In this document: piece by piece, positions 41,575-53,550 of the stretch
Layout: each line of letters starts with the position of its first letter
Position numbering within the stretch: position 1 is the first letter of the stretch
DNA from: Nephrocerus scutellatus
Taxonomy: Eukaryota > Arthropoda > Insecta > Diptera > Pipunculidae
Length of the DNA: 64,000 nt
Direction of reading: 5' to 3'
NCBI GenBank assembly: GCA_947095585.1
Contig: OX352763.1
Span: 47,858,981 to 47,922,980, forward strand
The notes under the pieces: model-generated
What the model saw: only the letters and a program-made list of their open reading frames with translations
Told to the model about the DNA's origin: nothing
Databases searched by the model: none
Translations under genes and position numbers: made by a program

Positions 41575-42011
41575 TGCTATTTTCCGCAAACTTGTTATTG
41601 ATTTTTATTTTTATTATTGTTACGTTCATAAGAAAAAAAAAGTAAAACGCTTTGTTTATTACGTTTTTTCTGGAGAAAATTTACCCCAATAAAAAAAATT
41701 AGCATGGGCAAGAAAACTGGAGCAGGCATTGAAGTTGGATATCTGAAGACTTTCATTTCAACTTTATTTAAACGCAGTTACAAAGGCTATTATTTCTTCT
41801 AAAAATAAAGTTCCAAACAAAGTTTGTAACATAGTATTAACAGAGAAATTTCCGTAAACATGGGTCAGGCTACACCAAAGTAAGTTTTTTCTTTAATCCC
41901 CGAAAAAATTGTCAACATTGGAGACCCTTACTCTAGAACGATTTTTTTTAAGAATATACCCAAAAATCTTTTCCCAAATTATCCTTGACGAAATAGGGGA
42001 CACCCTGTAAA
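41575..42011. other. Non-coding spacer with a possible dispersed-repeat end
   Basis: No gene. The stretch ends with GGGGACACCCTGTA near 41998-42010, a motif I associate with ends of dispersed insect repeats. The evidence is not enough to name one. Confidence 0.3.
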
Positions 42012-43890
42012 TGTTATATCATATCTTCTTTCTTTCCTTTACTCCGCGGGGGAGCATATGGCTTCTACAAACGCCCGCCAACGAACTCGATTTAACGCCT
42101 GAGGTTTCAAGAGACGCCATTCGGTCCCCTGGGATCTTGCTTCCTCTTCTATTGTCCTTTTCCATGTCTTGCTAGGACGGCCAACTCGGCGGCTTCCTTG
42201 TGGATTAGAGTCGAGCGCTAGTTTCGTAATGTCGTCCGCTGGCTTTCTCAAAAGTTTGGCCAAGCCAGCTCCATTTTCGTCATCTGATGGTGATCGCGAT
42301 TGCTTCCTGCTGTGTTACTCTCCGCAAGTCTTGATTGGTTATAATGTCCGGCCATCTTATTCTCAGTATCCTCCTTAAGCACTTGTTGACGAAAACTTGG
42401 AGGCGCGTCGCAATTGACTCTGTGACTTTCCATACAAGAGTACTGAGAGAACGTTAGATCTGAAGATCATAAGCTTTAGATTCCGGGAGATTTGCGAGAA
42501 GTTCCGGATATTATTTAGCATACTATAGGAGTGTCGCGCCTTGTTTACACGAGAGTACACATCCAAGTCAGCACCACCATTTTTTGTCATCCAACTGCCC
42601 AAATAACAAAACTTATCGACTTCCTCTATCTGATGTCCGTCAATCGAGAGATAACATGTTCCACCAGCGTTAACGCGAAGTAGTTTTGTTTTTGAGACGT
42701 TAATTTTTAAACCCACTTTGTTAGCGTGGAATTTTAGTGAGTTTAATTTTCGCTCCATGTCACCTAGCGATTGTGATAGGAGACAGATATCATCGGCATA
42801 GTCTAGGTCTTCTAGGCGGTGAAAATCATACCATGGCAGACCCGATGGAGTACGGGTTACTATTTTCATCACTTAGCCGATAACAATTGTGAAAAGCAAT
42901 GGTGAGAGGGTGCAGCCTTGCTTGACTCCCGAGTAGATGTTGAAAGGTGAGCCAAGATGACCGTTATGAATGACGCGGCATGTTGAGTCGCGGTACAGCT
43001 CCTTTAATGATGTTAATGATTTTTTCCGGAACACCATAGACAAAATCTGCATCATGTTTCGGCCTACGCTATCAAAAGCGCGTTTAAAATCTACAAAAAC
43101 CATATACAGAGGAGAGCGATACTCAACTGACTGTTCAATGATTATACGCAGGGTGTTAATTTGATCAGTACAAGAACGGTTTGGGCGAAATCCTGCTTGT
43201 TCATTTCTAAAAATTTGCTCTAACGCATTCCGTAAGCGCCTAGCTATTATAGAGGAGATCACTTTGTTTATGGTGTTTAGCAGGGTATCGGATATTTCTA
43301 TCGGATATTGCTCGCCAGTCCTGTAACGATCTTCTCGCGGCTTTAGAGAGTAGAAATCCCACTCCATTGGCATGGTGTTCTCCTGCAGGCTTACCCGAAA
43401 AAATTAGAAACTCGCCGGTAGATGTTCGTTTTTCCTCTACTCCAGGCCATCTCACTTCACTAAGACCAAGAATCTCTAGATGGTATTTACGAAATTCTTT
43501 TGTTAATTGTGCAAGCGTTGTTGTCTTGACGAGCGTGCGAATGTTCCAAGTTCCAAATCGTGTCCTTTTCCGTGGGCCAAAGGTCATAGTTGATAAATTC
43601 GATACGTATCCGAGGCTTGTATTAGTTTCAAGAATCAATTAATTCAGTTTAGTGGTGATTGGCCAACCGCAATCTAGGTCGACATGAAGCGCCACCGACC
43701 AAGGCAAGTCCACCTTCTTATTTAGCCCCGACACAAGCTAATACAAATCGGATTGGGTACCGAAATCGTTCACTTGATTTCGCAGAGTTTCCAGTGACAC
43801 GACGTGGACGCATAAGATAGGAGTTGTGATGCGAGAGGCTAAGGACATGACTGTCTATAATCGCGTCATCATCAACGTTTGTCATATATA
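42012..43890 (-). mobile_element. RTE-like non-LTR retrotransposon, internally deleted
   Basis: Read on the minus strand. The endonuclease N-terminus is at 43638-43330 (KRTRFGTWNIRTLVKTTTLA, LGLSEVRWPG). It passes almost directly into RT (DTLLNTINKVISSIIARRL, NEQAGFRPNRSCTDQINTLR, FVDFKRAFDSV, GVKQGCTLSPLLF), with most of the endonuclease missing. A stop near 42870 splits the RT just before the catalytic LDYADDICLLSQ (about 42795). The C-terminus (GRPSKTWKRTIEEEARSQG) ends at 42039 in another frame. The 'craniofacial development protein 2'-like endonuclease and GRPxxTWRRT tail are typical of RTE-type insect elements. The probable 5' UTR extends to about 43890. The element is inactive. Confidence 0.82.
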
Positions 43891-44467
43891 TCATATACCA
43901 ATCATATACCATATACCAAATATAAAAACCTAATCGTTAAGAAATATCAAAATAACTTTTGCAATACAGTGATGTTATATCAAATGCACCGGATACAAAA
44001 ACCTAAACTATGCTACCGTTAGCCGTTTGTTATTATCAGCTTTGATCCACATATCATATTATCAATTTACATGCACTTACAACAACAACATGTAATCTTG
44101 ATCTTCATCAAGATCATGATCAGAAAATTACCTCTACTATTCCCCACATACTTCTTTCATGAATGTTGGTATGATTGTTAATGATTCCTAAACATTCATG
44201 CTGCCAGACTAAAATATGGAATATCATTAAGCCCACAAAAATCATAAAAAAAAGCAACAAAACCAAAATGGCAATTCTTATCCAAAGCCTGAATTGAAAG
44301 TTGCTCCAGAGAACTACGAAGAACCACAGAGAACCTTCAATAACTTCATTGGAATCCAACTTTTTTGCTTATCCATTTTAGAATGTTTGGCGTCAAGAAA
44401 CGCATTGGTTTTGTGGAATTTGGAACATTTGAATTTCGATAAGAAGTCTATCGGCGCGATAGTTTTG
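43891..44467. other. Non-coding spacer
   Basis: Contains ATATACC-type short tandem motifs (43885-43922) and a small hairpin ATCTTGAT-CTTC-ATCAAGAT near 44094-44113. No gene recognised. Confidence 0.35.
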
Positions 44468-44840
44468 CGTGCCTTTTTTGTTGGTTAGGCCTGGTACTAC
44501 AAACGAATTCGGTACAATTCACTGTCGAGTTGTTGGCCTTCAAGAAAGACGTCCACTAGCTCCTGAAGGACCTAAAATAATCAATAGGTGTTCCAAGAAA
44601 ATTTGTAATATTTTTTTTGGTAAAGGTTTTTTGTAGTTTTCCCTGACCATGCATGATCCATTGATTAAAGCATTTGGACTCGTGTCGTTTTATTTTTGTG
44701 ATCGTTTTCCGTATTGCTTTTTCAAGCAGGGAAAATTTTGAGAAAATAGATTCAAACTGGCTACAAACGTGTTGAAAATAATATTTCTCGATTTTTTAAT
44801 TTTAATAAAGGGCTTCTTAGCCCACCTTATTGTCGTGGTG
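44468..44840 (+). mobile_element. Internally deleted derivative of the jockey/CR1-group retrotransposon
   Basis: The first 75 bases (CGTGCCTTTTTTGTTGGTTA, GGCCTGGTACTACAAACGAA) match the 5' end of the element at 38099. The part from about 44605 (GGTTTTTTGTAGTTTTCCCT, GACCATG) to 44830 (TAATAAAGGGC) matches its 3' UTR at 41275-41510. All coding sequence is missing. This gives a roughly 370-bp 'both ends, no middle' copy, either a post-insertion deletion or a mobilised non-autonomous derivative. Similarity fades before the A-tail. Confidence 0.7.
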
Positions 44841-45072
44841 AGTGGCTGGCTATTGTTTGTATGAGATTTACTCGAAGACCGTGTATTTGATAGATTGTGG
44901 TGATATATGTTTTGGTGTGGGAGGGGGTTGGTAGTATCTTAAGGTGGGTCTTAGTGGTGGCTTGGGTGGGGGAAGTGTGGTGGAGACAGTGTGGTGGTGG
45001 CAGCCGGACAACGTTGGGTATTTCCGCTAGTACTAAAAACAAACTTAAATATTAACAGTAAAATGTTAATAT

Positions 45073-45683
45073 TGTTACGAAAACTAGTTATTAGCGTATA
45101 TAGTAGAATTAGAATCCCAAGATAAATACCAATGTAAGTTCTGCATACTAAAAATAAGCACTTTCATGTTGCATACTTTTAGGCGACCTTTAGATTATTG
45201 GAAATTTGAAATGTAACCGCGTGCAAGTTTGAATCATTGTGTACTGGTCAAACATGTAGTCAAACCGGTTTGTGCGGTTTGCCTGGTTTTTGTAAAAGAA
45301 CATGATTGAACATGTTGTCTATTTTTAGAAGATGACTCATTACATATAAGTATCGTTAGTTGTAAATAAGGAATAAGGGTACAATTTTCTGGTCTATTAT
45401 CGATATTTCTGTCTAATTTTTAATTGAGTATAAATAGAGGTGTTAAGCCGAAGTATTATTATTAGTGAATTGGAATTTAACCAGTGAAGTTGTAAAAGTT
45501 CTTGCTTGCAGAATTATTGTAAAGTACAAGTATTACAAGTGTTTTTGTGTACAATTAAAGTAATGACCGATCTTGTGTTAATTTTATTGTTTGAATTAAA
45601 ATTGTTATTTTTAAATTAATTAACTTGTGTTGTGTTTTAATTGCAAAATCCATTACGAACTCGAAAGCCTGAATTTCGTAACA
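45073..45683 (+). mobile_element. Solo LTR with 4-bp target duplication
   Basis: The 611-bp unit begins TGTTACGAAA (45073) and ends TTTCGTAACA (45683), a perfect 10-bp inverted terminal pair of the TG...CA type. It is flanked by ATAT on both sides (45069-45072 and 45684-45687). A TATAAATA box lies at 45429-45436 with a plausible transcription start about 25-30 bases on. Downstream are AATTAAAG and T-rich sequences suited to 3' processing. No internal retroviral-type coding region or second LTR is seen, so the element was reduced to one LTR by recombination. A 4-bp duplication fits Ty3/gypsy-type integration; the family is inferred. Confidence 0.85.
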
Positions 45684-45965
45684 ATATATATGCACATATA
45701 CGAGCATAAAATTTGAAATTTGTTTCTTAAAAAAACTCACATATTCATGCAAGTTCTCATTCGAATAATGTCTAATTTTGTAATAAGTGTAAACAAAAAT
45801 TAAAACATATGTGCAAGTGCAATGGAGACAGGAGTAATACTACAACATAGTATAAAACAATGTTCGTTGATTAAAGTTGTTCTATTTTCGTTGGCTGAAC
45901 AATAGGATCATAGCTGATAATAACATACGGCTTTTGTGTATTATAAGATATAGATTAGTTAGTAA

Positions 45966-46979
45966 AAAAAAACAACCCATAAAAATTAAAATTTTTCATC
46001 TAAATTCTCTAATCGCAGAAATTCATTGGGAGCCCCTCGATCCTGGGTCATTTTTTTTATTGTAGGAGAAAATCATCGAAAGAGATATTTGACATCAGAT
46101 GTTAAAATTGGAAAAGCTCAGATCATTTTATTCTGAGCACTTAGAGCACGCTCATACTCTGAGCAAATAAGAAACACGAGCATTTATCTTAAGAACTAAT
46201 TATGAAATTATGAAAACGCCAAATGACAGAATATTATGAAAACTTGTTGTTCTATCTGTAAGTTGATATCGACAACAAAAAAAAACGACATCAATAAAAA
46301 TACAATTCAGTAAATAAGTAAGTAAGTTGAATTAAGCATAAAACATTTATGTCTCGTTTCATTTGCTGGGTTCATTTGTGCGTGAGCTAAGATTTCTCTC
46401 TCTCTCTCTCCACCACCAAAACCATGCCGACTGCGCAGCACACACCGCACACAGTCATTAAAGAACGACGGTATCTGATGCCACTATAAGAAATTAAAAA
46501 AATTTATAAGGGCCTTGCGGCCGAACCCGGGGTCCGATCACTACCAAATTTTAGAAAAAGTATTGTTTATTGGGTATACACATGTGTGTAAAATTTGAAA
46601 AATCGGGTAATTTTTATTTTAAATTTGTATGGGAGCCCCACGAACCCGGGGCCCGATCTCTCCAAAAAAAAAGTGTTTTCCAGCGGAGATACACATTTGT
46701 ATAAACTTTTAAAAAAATCGGGTAAATTTTTTAAAATATTTGTATGGGAGCCCCACGATCCCGAGGTCCGAGGGGCCTCAAATTAATAATTAATAGAAAG
46801 TATTGTCACCTGAAATATACATGTGTGCAAAATTTCAATAAAATCGGGCTATGGGAAGTGGGTTAAAAATTGATCAGAAAATCAGACCAGCCAGCCAGCC
46901 ACCCAGCCACCCAGCCACCCAGCCACCCAGCCACCCAGCCAGCCACATGCACGCGAAGGTTATATAAAAAATTTAAAAA
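45966..46979 (+). mobile_element. Microsatellite-bearing repeat family, full-length copy 5
   Basis: Same order as copy 1: A-run, CAACCCATAAAAATTAAAA, TTCATCTAAATTCTCTAATC, core with CATTTATGTCTCGTTTCATT, GGGGTCCGATCACT repeats, an expanded CCAGCCACCCAGCCAC microsatellite (46887-46944) and an ATATAAAAAATTTAAAAA right end. Core identity with copy 1 is high by eye. The microsatellite is longer than in copy 1, showing independent growth. Confidence 0.75.
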
Positions 46980-48681
46980 CAAATACGACATTCAGAGGTC
47001 AATCGTGTTCTTTAATTATTATTGAATCAGTGTGTGCAGTGCAGAGCCTCGCTCCAATTGCTTAAGCTCTGCTCGCTCTAAACGGTCTAGGAGGAGAAAC
47101 TAATTTTTGAAAATGATCACAAACAGAATGATCGGAATTCTCTTTAGGTTTAAAACAAGTTAATATAAAAGTATTTAAAAAAAATATAACTACACATTAA
47201 CAAGAGCAAGTGCCGTGGCGTGGATCTAGAAATTGTACAGTTCCCATGCTCCGTTTAATTTTATTGTTATTGTGATGGGCTTTTCATTAAGAGTGTCTTA
47301 TTATGTTTTGATGAGTAAACAGCTTAGGAATAAGTTAAACATTTGAGTTACCGTCACCTTATCTACGCATAAGTCATGTAGATGACCTGCAAGTGTGTAT
47401 GTTTAATATTGCGTGAAACTGCACTGAATCAATGCAGAAATGCGAGTTACCGTCACCTTATCTACGCATAAGTCATGTAGATGACCTGCAAGTGTGTATG
47501 TTTAATATTGCGTGAAACTGCACTGAATCAATGCAGAAATGCGAGTCAATGTTGAATATTTTTAGGCGCCCGCTTGTGACGCGTCTCTGGTTTGGCATGT
47601 CTAATGCGTGTCAAAGCCGGTTTCTCAAATTCTTTGAGGTCATTTCACACGTTCTAGAGATCTGAAGACGTATTTTGGTCGATAATGAGGGTTGAAATGT
47701 GAGTTTTTATACGTACGAGGTGTATAGCATACAATTACATATATCGTTGTTTTTTTTTATTTTCTTTCGTTGAGTTAGTGTAACTTTAATGACAGATTCT
47801 ACTAAAAAAAATGTCGCTTTTTGTGAATCGGTTCTTTCTTTTCCCATGTAGCACATAGACAATTCACCCACTCGTGAGGCGTGACTGGTGAAAAGTCTTT
47901 AAATATCAAAACTGTAAGTAAACAGCTTCCTGCAAACTAATCACATGCTCGTGACCAGTGCTGCTGGAACTTTCCATTAGCACTATTATACTGCTATTTC
48001 ATCGGCCGTACCATTATACTACCAAAAGCTAGTACTTTATACCACTTTTATGAAGTAATTTAAAATCGAAACGATCCTAAATTAATTTAATTTCTTCTCA
48101 AAAAAATGGTTTCTTTTCATTTACATGTTAATAAGTCTGTACGTTTTTCTTCGATCGTGCCTAATTGTAGCATCATACACTTCTACATACGTAACGAAAA
48201 AACGCTTAATTTTGTTTGTTCAATATATTATTATCATTTTCAAAAATTATTACAAAGGAAATTTTATATTTCCAGAAAAGTATGACCAAGTATGTATGTC
48301 AAACATGTCAGATAATAAAAAAACATTTTTAATTAAAAACGAGTATTGTTTGCTTTAATCTGAAACAAATTTGTTTGTCAATATTCATCCAGTTCTGAGC
48401 TGTGTTTAGAGTTTCAAGATTCTAGCTCAATGGGAAGTTAATTTAAAATCAACTACAAAATTCCACCCGCACAGCTAATAAGAACGTTTTAAAAAACCCG
48501 CGTGTGACACAAATTGATAATTTTTTTTTTAAAGAAAATCAAACTCATTAAATTTTCTTAACATATCGTTATCAAATATTATATTCCCTATCCGATATGA
48601 ACTTGTTTATACATCAATCCTCGTGAGTCCCATCACTTGCACTTTTTTTTTAATACAACAGCTTGTGTTTAAGTTGTAAAT
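46980..48681. other. Non-coding stretch with a 99-bp tandem duplication
   Basis: No gene recognised; open frames such as 48125-48358 lack any motif. The duplication at 47345-47545 is listed separately. Confidence 0.4.
47345..47545 (+). repeat. Perfect 99-bp tandem duplication
   Basis: The unit beginning GAGTTACCGTCACCTTATCT and ending CAATGCAGAAATGC occurs twice, head to tail (47345-47443 and 47444-47542), with no mismatch that I can see. Such identity implies a recent event or an assembly repeat error. Confidence 0.9.
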
Positions 48682-49108
48682 AAAAAACAGCCCATAACAA
48701 TTTTTCATGTAAATTCTCTAATAAACCAAAGAATAATGAATTCCAATATAAATGCTGAAATATAAAAACACATACGAAGCATTGCAACCTTACAACAAAA
48801 CCACCCCAATCGTAAAGCAAGCAGCGCAGCCAACAGCGCACGGCGCACAACGCACACAGAACACAGTCATTATAGTATGAAATGAACTGATGCCGGGGAA
48901 CAAAATTTGTATGGGAGCCCTCAGACCCCGCGGCCCGATCACTCTCAAATTTTCAAATAGAAAGTATTTTCACCGGAAATATACATGTGTGCAAAATTTT
49001 AATCAAATCGGGCTTTGGGAAGTTGGTTAAAAATTGATCACAAGATCTGACCAGCCAGCCAGTCCGCCAGCCACGGGCACGCGAAGTTAATATAGAGAAT
49101 TTAAAAAA
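48682..49108 (+). mobile_element. Microsatellite-bearing repeat family, short copy 6
   Basis: Left end TAAAAAACAGCCCATAACAA with TTCATGTAAATTCTCTAATA. A part of the core related to GCGCAGC...CACACAG...AGTCATTA (48820-48875). One GGCCCGATCACT unit, CCAGCCAGCCAG at about 49051-49063, and right end TAATATAGAGAATTTAAAAA. About 430 bp: both ends kept, middle mostly lost. Confidence 0.65.
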
Positions 49109-50545
49109 ATATATTTTGGGATAAAGTATACCGATGCCATTATTTGTAGAACACAACATATTTTAAATGTCTTGCGACATAATTCGGTAGCGGTGTCCGT
49201 TGAATGTGACTGTATAGCTGGCATCATTAAAGCAAAAGTAAGGGCCAGTGACCCTTCAGCATGAAATCCGCATGAAATGGCATTTCATGAATGGCTTCGC
49301 GACAATTTTGCGTATTAGCGGAGCCGACGATCCAGAAAGTTGTGGCCACCGAGTGAGAACGTTGATAACAAATTTTGATTATTTCCAATAAAAAAATCCA
49401 AGTTGAAACATTAAACAAACCGCAGCAAACTTTACACAACCCTTTTGGAAAAATGGGGCGTGACAATTGAAAACCCCTTGGTCGTATAGCTTGTAAAGTC
49501 ATAGTTTGTTCAGGCGTAATTGATTCAGTCGTAGATGGTTCAGTTGTAGTTGGAGAGTCGTAGTTCAGTTGCAGTCCTGTTGAAGTTCAGTAGTGGTTTA
49601 TTAGGCGCACAGCACATACTCTCATGTCACTGTGCGCACCTCGCGCACATTTTTCTTGCGTCGTTGTGTAGACTTTCTCGCACCATCACGATTCCGCAGT
49701 TAAAAATAAATACATACATATGATTTAACGGGCCCCTTACCGCTCCAATTGAATGCATTGCAAACTTCTCGATGCGTTGCAATAATATTTCCTAGAAGTA
49801 TGCGAATGTACTTCCTAAAAGTATGCCAATAAACTTCCTAGAAGTATGCAATTGTTACATCTACTTGGAATGATCGTAGTTTCTGCTCTCCAAAGAAAGT
49901 ATATTTTCATACTTTTTGAACCTAGATGGCGCTTTATGAGGTGTTGTCAATTTGTTCTAAATTTTTATATACATATAATTTTAGAATTAGACTATTATTA
50001 TAATGTTCTGTTACAAAAATTCTAATAAGAAAATTCAGAACGCAGTTAGTTGATTTCTCATTTAGGTTTCGTACTGTTATGCAAATACCCGTTGCGATTA
50101 TTTTTACCGCTCTGTGTTTTAAATATTTTGAGTGGAATGTTAATCAGATTTTTGCTTAAAAAATCAAAAATTGTACGATGCCAAATACAGTTAAATATTT
50201 GTGTGTAGATGATAGTAAATAATTATTTCCCTCTTCCATGATGTCTAACGACTCTCAAGCACTTCTGTGCCACACAACTGCACTTGGCTCTTATTCACGA
50301 AATTGAGACTGATATTTTGAGATTAGATTTTTGTTTAATAATTAGGTTGCCAATGGGAATTTTATGATTTTTTCGTGTACAGCAGCTTAAAATATTTTTG
50401 ATGACATCAGCAAAACAGCTTATATTGATATATCTATATAGGTATACTGCCTTGAACAGAGGCAATGAAAAACTATGAAAGTTTATTTTCTTTGCTTGAC
50501 TATTTGAAAGGTTTTGGTTCTATTTTCAATACTTACAACCAAGCC
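49109..50545. other. Non-coding stretch
   Basis: No gene recognised. It contains the 23-bp triplicate at 49789-49850 listed below. The minus-strand open frame 49227-49502 has no recognisable domain. Confidence 0.4.
49787..49850. repeat. Three 23-bp repeats with TTCCTAGAA cores
   Basis: TTCCTAGAAGTATGC occurs at 49789, with a variant (TTCCTAAAAGTATGC) at 49812 and an exact copy at 49835, a regular spacing of 23 bp. TTCCTAGAA fits the TTCNNNGAA consensus of STAT-type factors (Stat92E in flies), but the repeat may be simple tandem duplication. Confidence 0.6.
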
Positions 50546-50740
50546 TAAAAAACACCCATTAACATTTAAATTTTTCATGTAAAATTTTTAATCGGAGATA
50601 CATATGTGTAGTTTGAACAAAGTTACTTTTGAAAAAAAAATATATTGGAGTCCCTCAGCCCTGGGGCCCGATAACTAGAAACTTTTTACAAAAAGTCTTG
50701 GCATCGCAGATACACATCGCAAGTAGCATTTTAATAAGAA
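50546..50740 (+). mobile_element. Microsatellite-bearing repeat family, left-end fragment
   Basis: AAAAAACACCCATTAACATT, TTTTTCATGTAAAATTTTTA, then one degenerate unit with GGGGCCCGATAACT and ACAAAAAGTCTTGGCATC. The right end is missing. Confidence 0.55.
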
Positions 50741-51194
50741 TTTTAGACGTGGCGATGTTGAGGTTTTAAAATGGGTCCCTATTTGGAAACGTGGGCTACT
50801 AAGCGGTGTCTTTTCAGATCAGTGTCAAGAATTGTGTGAATGGCAAAACACGAGTCTTCTTTGGCACATTTTCTTCACACAGTTACTTCTCTGTTTCGTA
50901 GTAATTGACACAATAACGATTCTGCGTCAAAACATCTTTCTGGTATTACTTTTTGACACAAATCGGGAAAACTTCCTTTTTAACAAACAAATAACATTAT
51001 GTTATTACATGATTTTTAAAATGCTTCTAAAATAAAATTCAGTCTTATTTCACAACAATTTTTCAATACGAAAACACAAGCATTGTAAACTGAACTTTTA
51101 TGAGAAATGGCATTTTATGAGTGAATATTCCTGTTGGAGCTTGGAAAAGTCAAACTAACTCCTAAAAATATTAACTAATTAATATAAATATAAC
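50741..51194. other. Non-coding spacer
   Basis: Nothing recognised; open frame 50832-51035 has no motif. Confidence 0.35.
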
Positions 51195-51815
51195 TAGCTG
51201 TTCCCGGGTGCTTTTCTACCCGCCCACTGACGCCACACCCACTTACACTCGCGTTTCCCGGCTGCCCCCCACTGACCTCCCGCCCACTGACGCCGCGCCC
51301 ACTTACACCCCAATAACTAACCAACTCACCAATCCAAAAAACTATAGAATCGACACTTATACATGCAAAAAATGTACACTTGTTCGAATATTCTTTATAT
51401 GAAGATTATATACAGGGAAAACTACATTTTCCACCCCAGCGCCACCTATCGGATCCAAATTTTGTCAACGACTTTCTTTTTATTTAAATATTATATGGTG
51501 TGAATTTGAGCCAAATCGTTCCATAAATAAGAATTTTCGGAAAAAAACGACACCAGCGCCACCTATCGGGTCCATATTTTGTCAACGACTTTCTTTTTAT
51601 TCAAATATTATATGGTGTGAATTTGAGCCAAATCGTTCCATAAATAAGAACTTTCGGGAAAACAACGATACCAGCGCCACCTAGCGGGGCTGAATCAACT
51701 CAGAAACCTTCGCGGGCTCATTCTCAACAACTTTGCTAAAGATCATCACATGATGTAATGCATGCAACGATTCTATAAAGGACATACACACAGACATTCA
51801 TTTTTATATATATGG
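51195..51815 (+). mobile_element. Dispersed repeat with a 117/118-bp satellite core
   Basis: Starts ACTAGCTGTTCCCGGGTGCT, followed by C-rich short repeats (CCCGCCCACTGACGCC, CCCACTTACAC). The core has two full units and a partial third. CAGCGCCACCTATCGG begins units at 51437 and 51554, and CAGCGCCACCTAGCGG at 51672 (spacing 117 and 118). Each full unit includes TTTTGTCAACGACTTTCTTT and GAATTTGAGCCAAATCGTTC. The end is ACACACAGACATTCATTTTT with a TA run. This architecture recurs in arthropod dispersed repeats; the class is not assigned. Confidence 0.6.
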
Positions 51816-52500
51816 ATTTTATTAAAAAAAATTTCATTTCAATTTTTTGGAAACTGAGTGTGGGAAGATGGATAAGATGGTTAAATATAGATTCCTAACC
51901 TTATTTAGCGTAAGACAAACCATTATAATCATAAATAAAAATTGCATTTTTAATATACGATTTTTTCATCATCATATTTGGCTCTACAACCGGGGTCCGG
52001 TCCTGGCCTCCCGCATAAAGTCTCTCCACCGGTCTCGATTTCGAGCCGATGTCATCCAGTTTGGCATCCCTCAACTCTGGGCGTCCTGGTCTGCGCCATC
52101 CTTCCAGCGTAGGCTTGGCCGGCCTAGCTGTCGTGTTCCATAAATCCTACCGCAAAGGACTTTCCGAGCAGGATCCTCTTCGCTTATGCGAGCTAGGTGT
52201 CCTGCTCACCGGAGCCTACCGAGCTTAATTTTCTTCACGATGTCGACATCGCGGTAACGCTCGTAGATCTCATCATTATAGAGTCTCCGGAATCGTCCTT
52301 CCTCACATACGGGGCCAACAATTCTCCGTAAGCACAGAAAAAATTAGGGAGAGGAAAAGATGAGATGTCTATGCACGCGTGTCTTAAACAACTGCAGATC
52401 ATATAAATGCGGAAACACGGAATCAGGCAATTCATTCCACATAACTATCGTGCGGCTAAAGAAGGAATCTCTGAATTGGTTAGTACGTCCGAAGATAGGC

Positions 52501-53550
52501 TTAATGGTGGACCCATGAGCTCGAGTTGGGGATGGGTTGGAGAAGCAACCGTGCGCGTATTTCTGGTTCCATGCTGTTATCGGCTGCTATAGTTGACCCG
52601 AGATAGTTAAAGGATTGCACTACTTCAAATTCGCGCTCCACTATTTGAATTGAGGCACCAATGTTGGATCTTCTACTCGCAGACGTAGCCACCATGTACT
52701 TTGTTTTGCTCTCATTTATGTGCAGCCCCAGATTTCGTACCGCCTGCTCTATCTGGATGAAAGCTTCCTGTATAGCTCTTTGGTTTCTACCAACGATGTC
52801 AATATCGTCTGCGTAAGCCAGTATCTGAATGGACTTATAGAGGATTGTTCCTCTCGCCGTTACGTCAGAGTCTCGGATCACTTTCTCCAACGCCAGGTTG
52901 AAGAGGACGCAGGCCAGTCCATCCCCTTGTCGGAGCCCGTTATAGATGTTGAATGGGCTTGATAGTGATCCGGATATTTTTACTTGGCTTATAACATTAG
53001 TCATTGTCAACCTACATAGTCGTGTCAGTTTACTTGGGATGCTGAATTCTCTCATGGCTTTATAAAGTTCTACTCTGGCTGTGCTATCATAGGCGGCTTT
53101 AAAGTCTATAAAAAGAGAGAGTGAGTTTTGAAACTCTAGACATTTTTTCATCACCTGCCTTAGGGTGTAAGTCTGATCAGTTGTTGATTTGCCTGGGATA
53201 AAGCCGCACTGGTATGGACCAATGATGACTGTAGCGTACGGGGTTATCCTGTCTTGAAGGATAGAGGAGAAAATCTTATACGCGGTACTCAACAGCGTTA
53301 TACCACGATAATTGCTGCATTTTGTGATATCTCCCTTCTTATGTATGGGGCACAGGATGCCTCTTCGCTAGTCTTCTGGCATAACTTCTTCTTCCCATAC
53401 TTGCACTATTATTTCATGAATTGCTTGGTGTAATGTGGGGCCTCCTATTTTTATCAGTTCCGCTGGGATCCCATCAGATCCCGGGGCCTTATTATTTTTG
53501 AGCCGATTTATCGCTCTGCTAACTTCGTCTATGCTTGGTGCCGGCAGCAT
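52501..53550 (-). pseudogene. Reverse transcriptase of the RTE-like element (broken)
   Basis: Two pieces. 53550-53368 has KNNKAPGSDGIPAEL, and 53292-52501 carries the finger, palm (FKAAYDS and AYADD catalytic aspartates) and thumb (FNYLGSTI). A stop and frameshift at about 53340-53370 separate them. The catalytic residues are intact in this copy. Confidence 0.8.
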
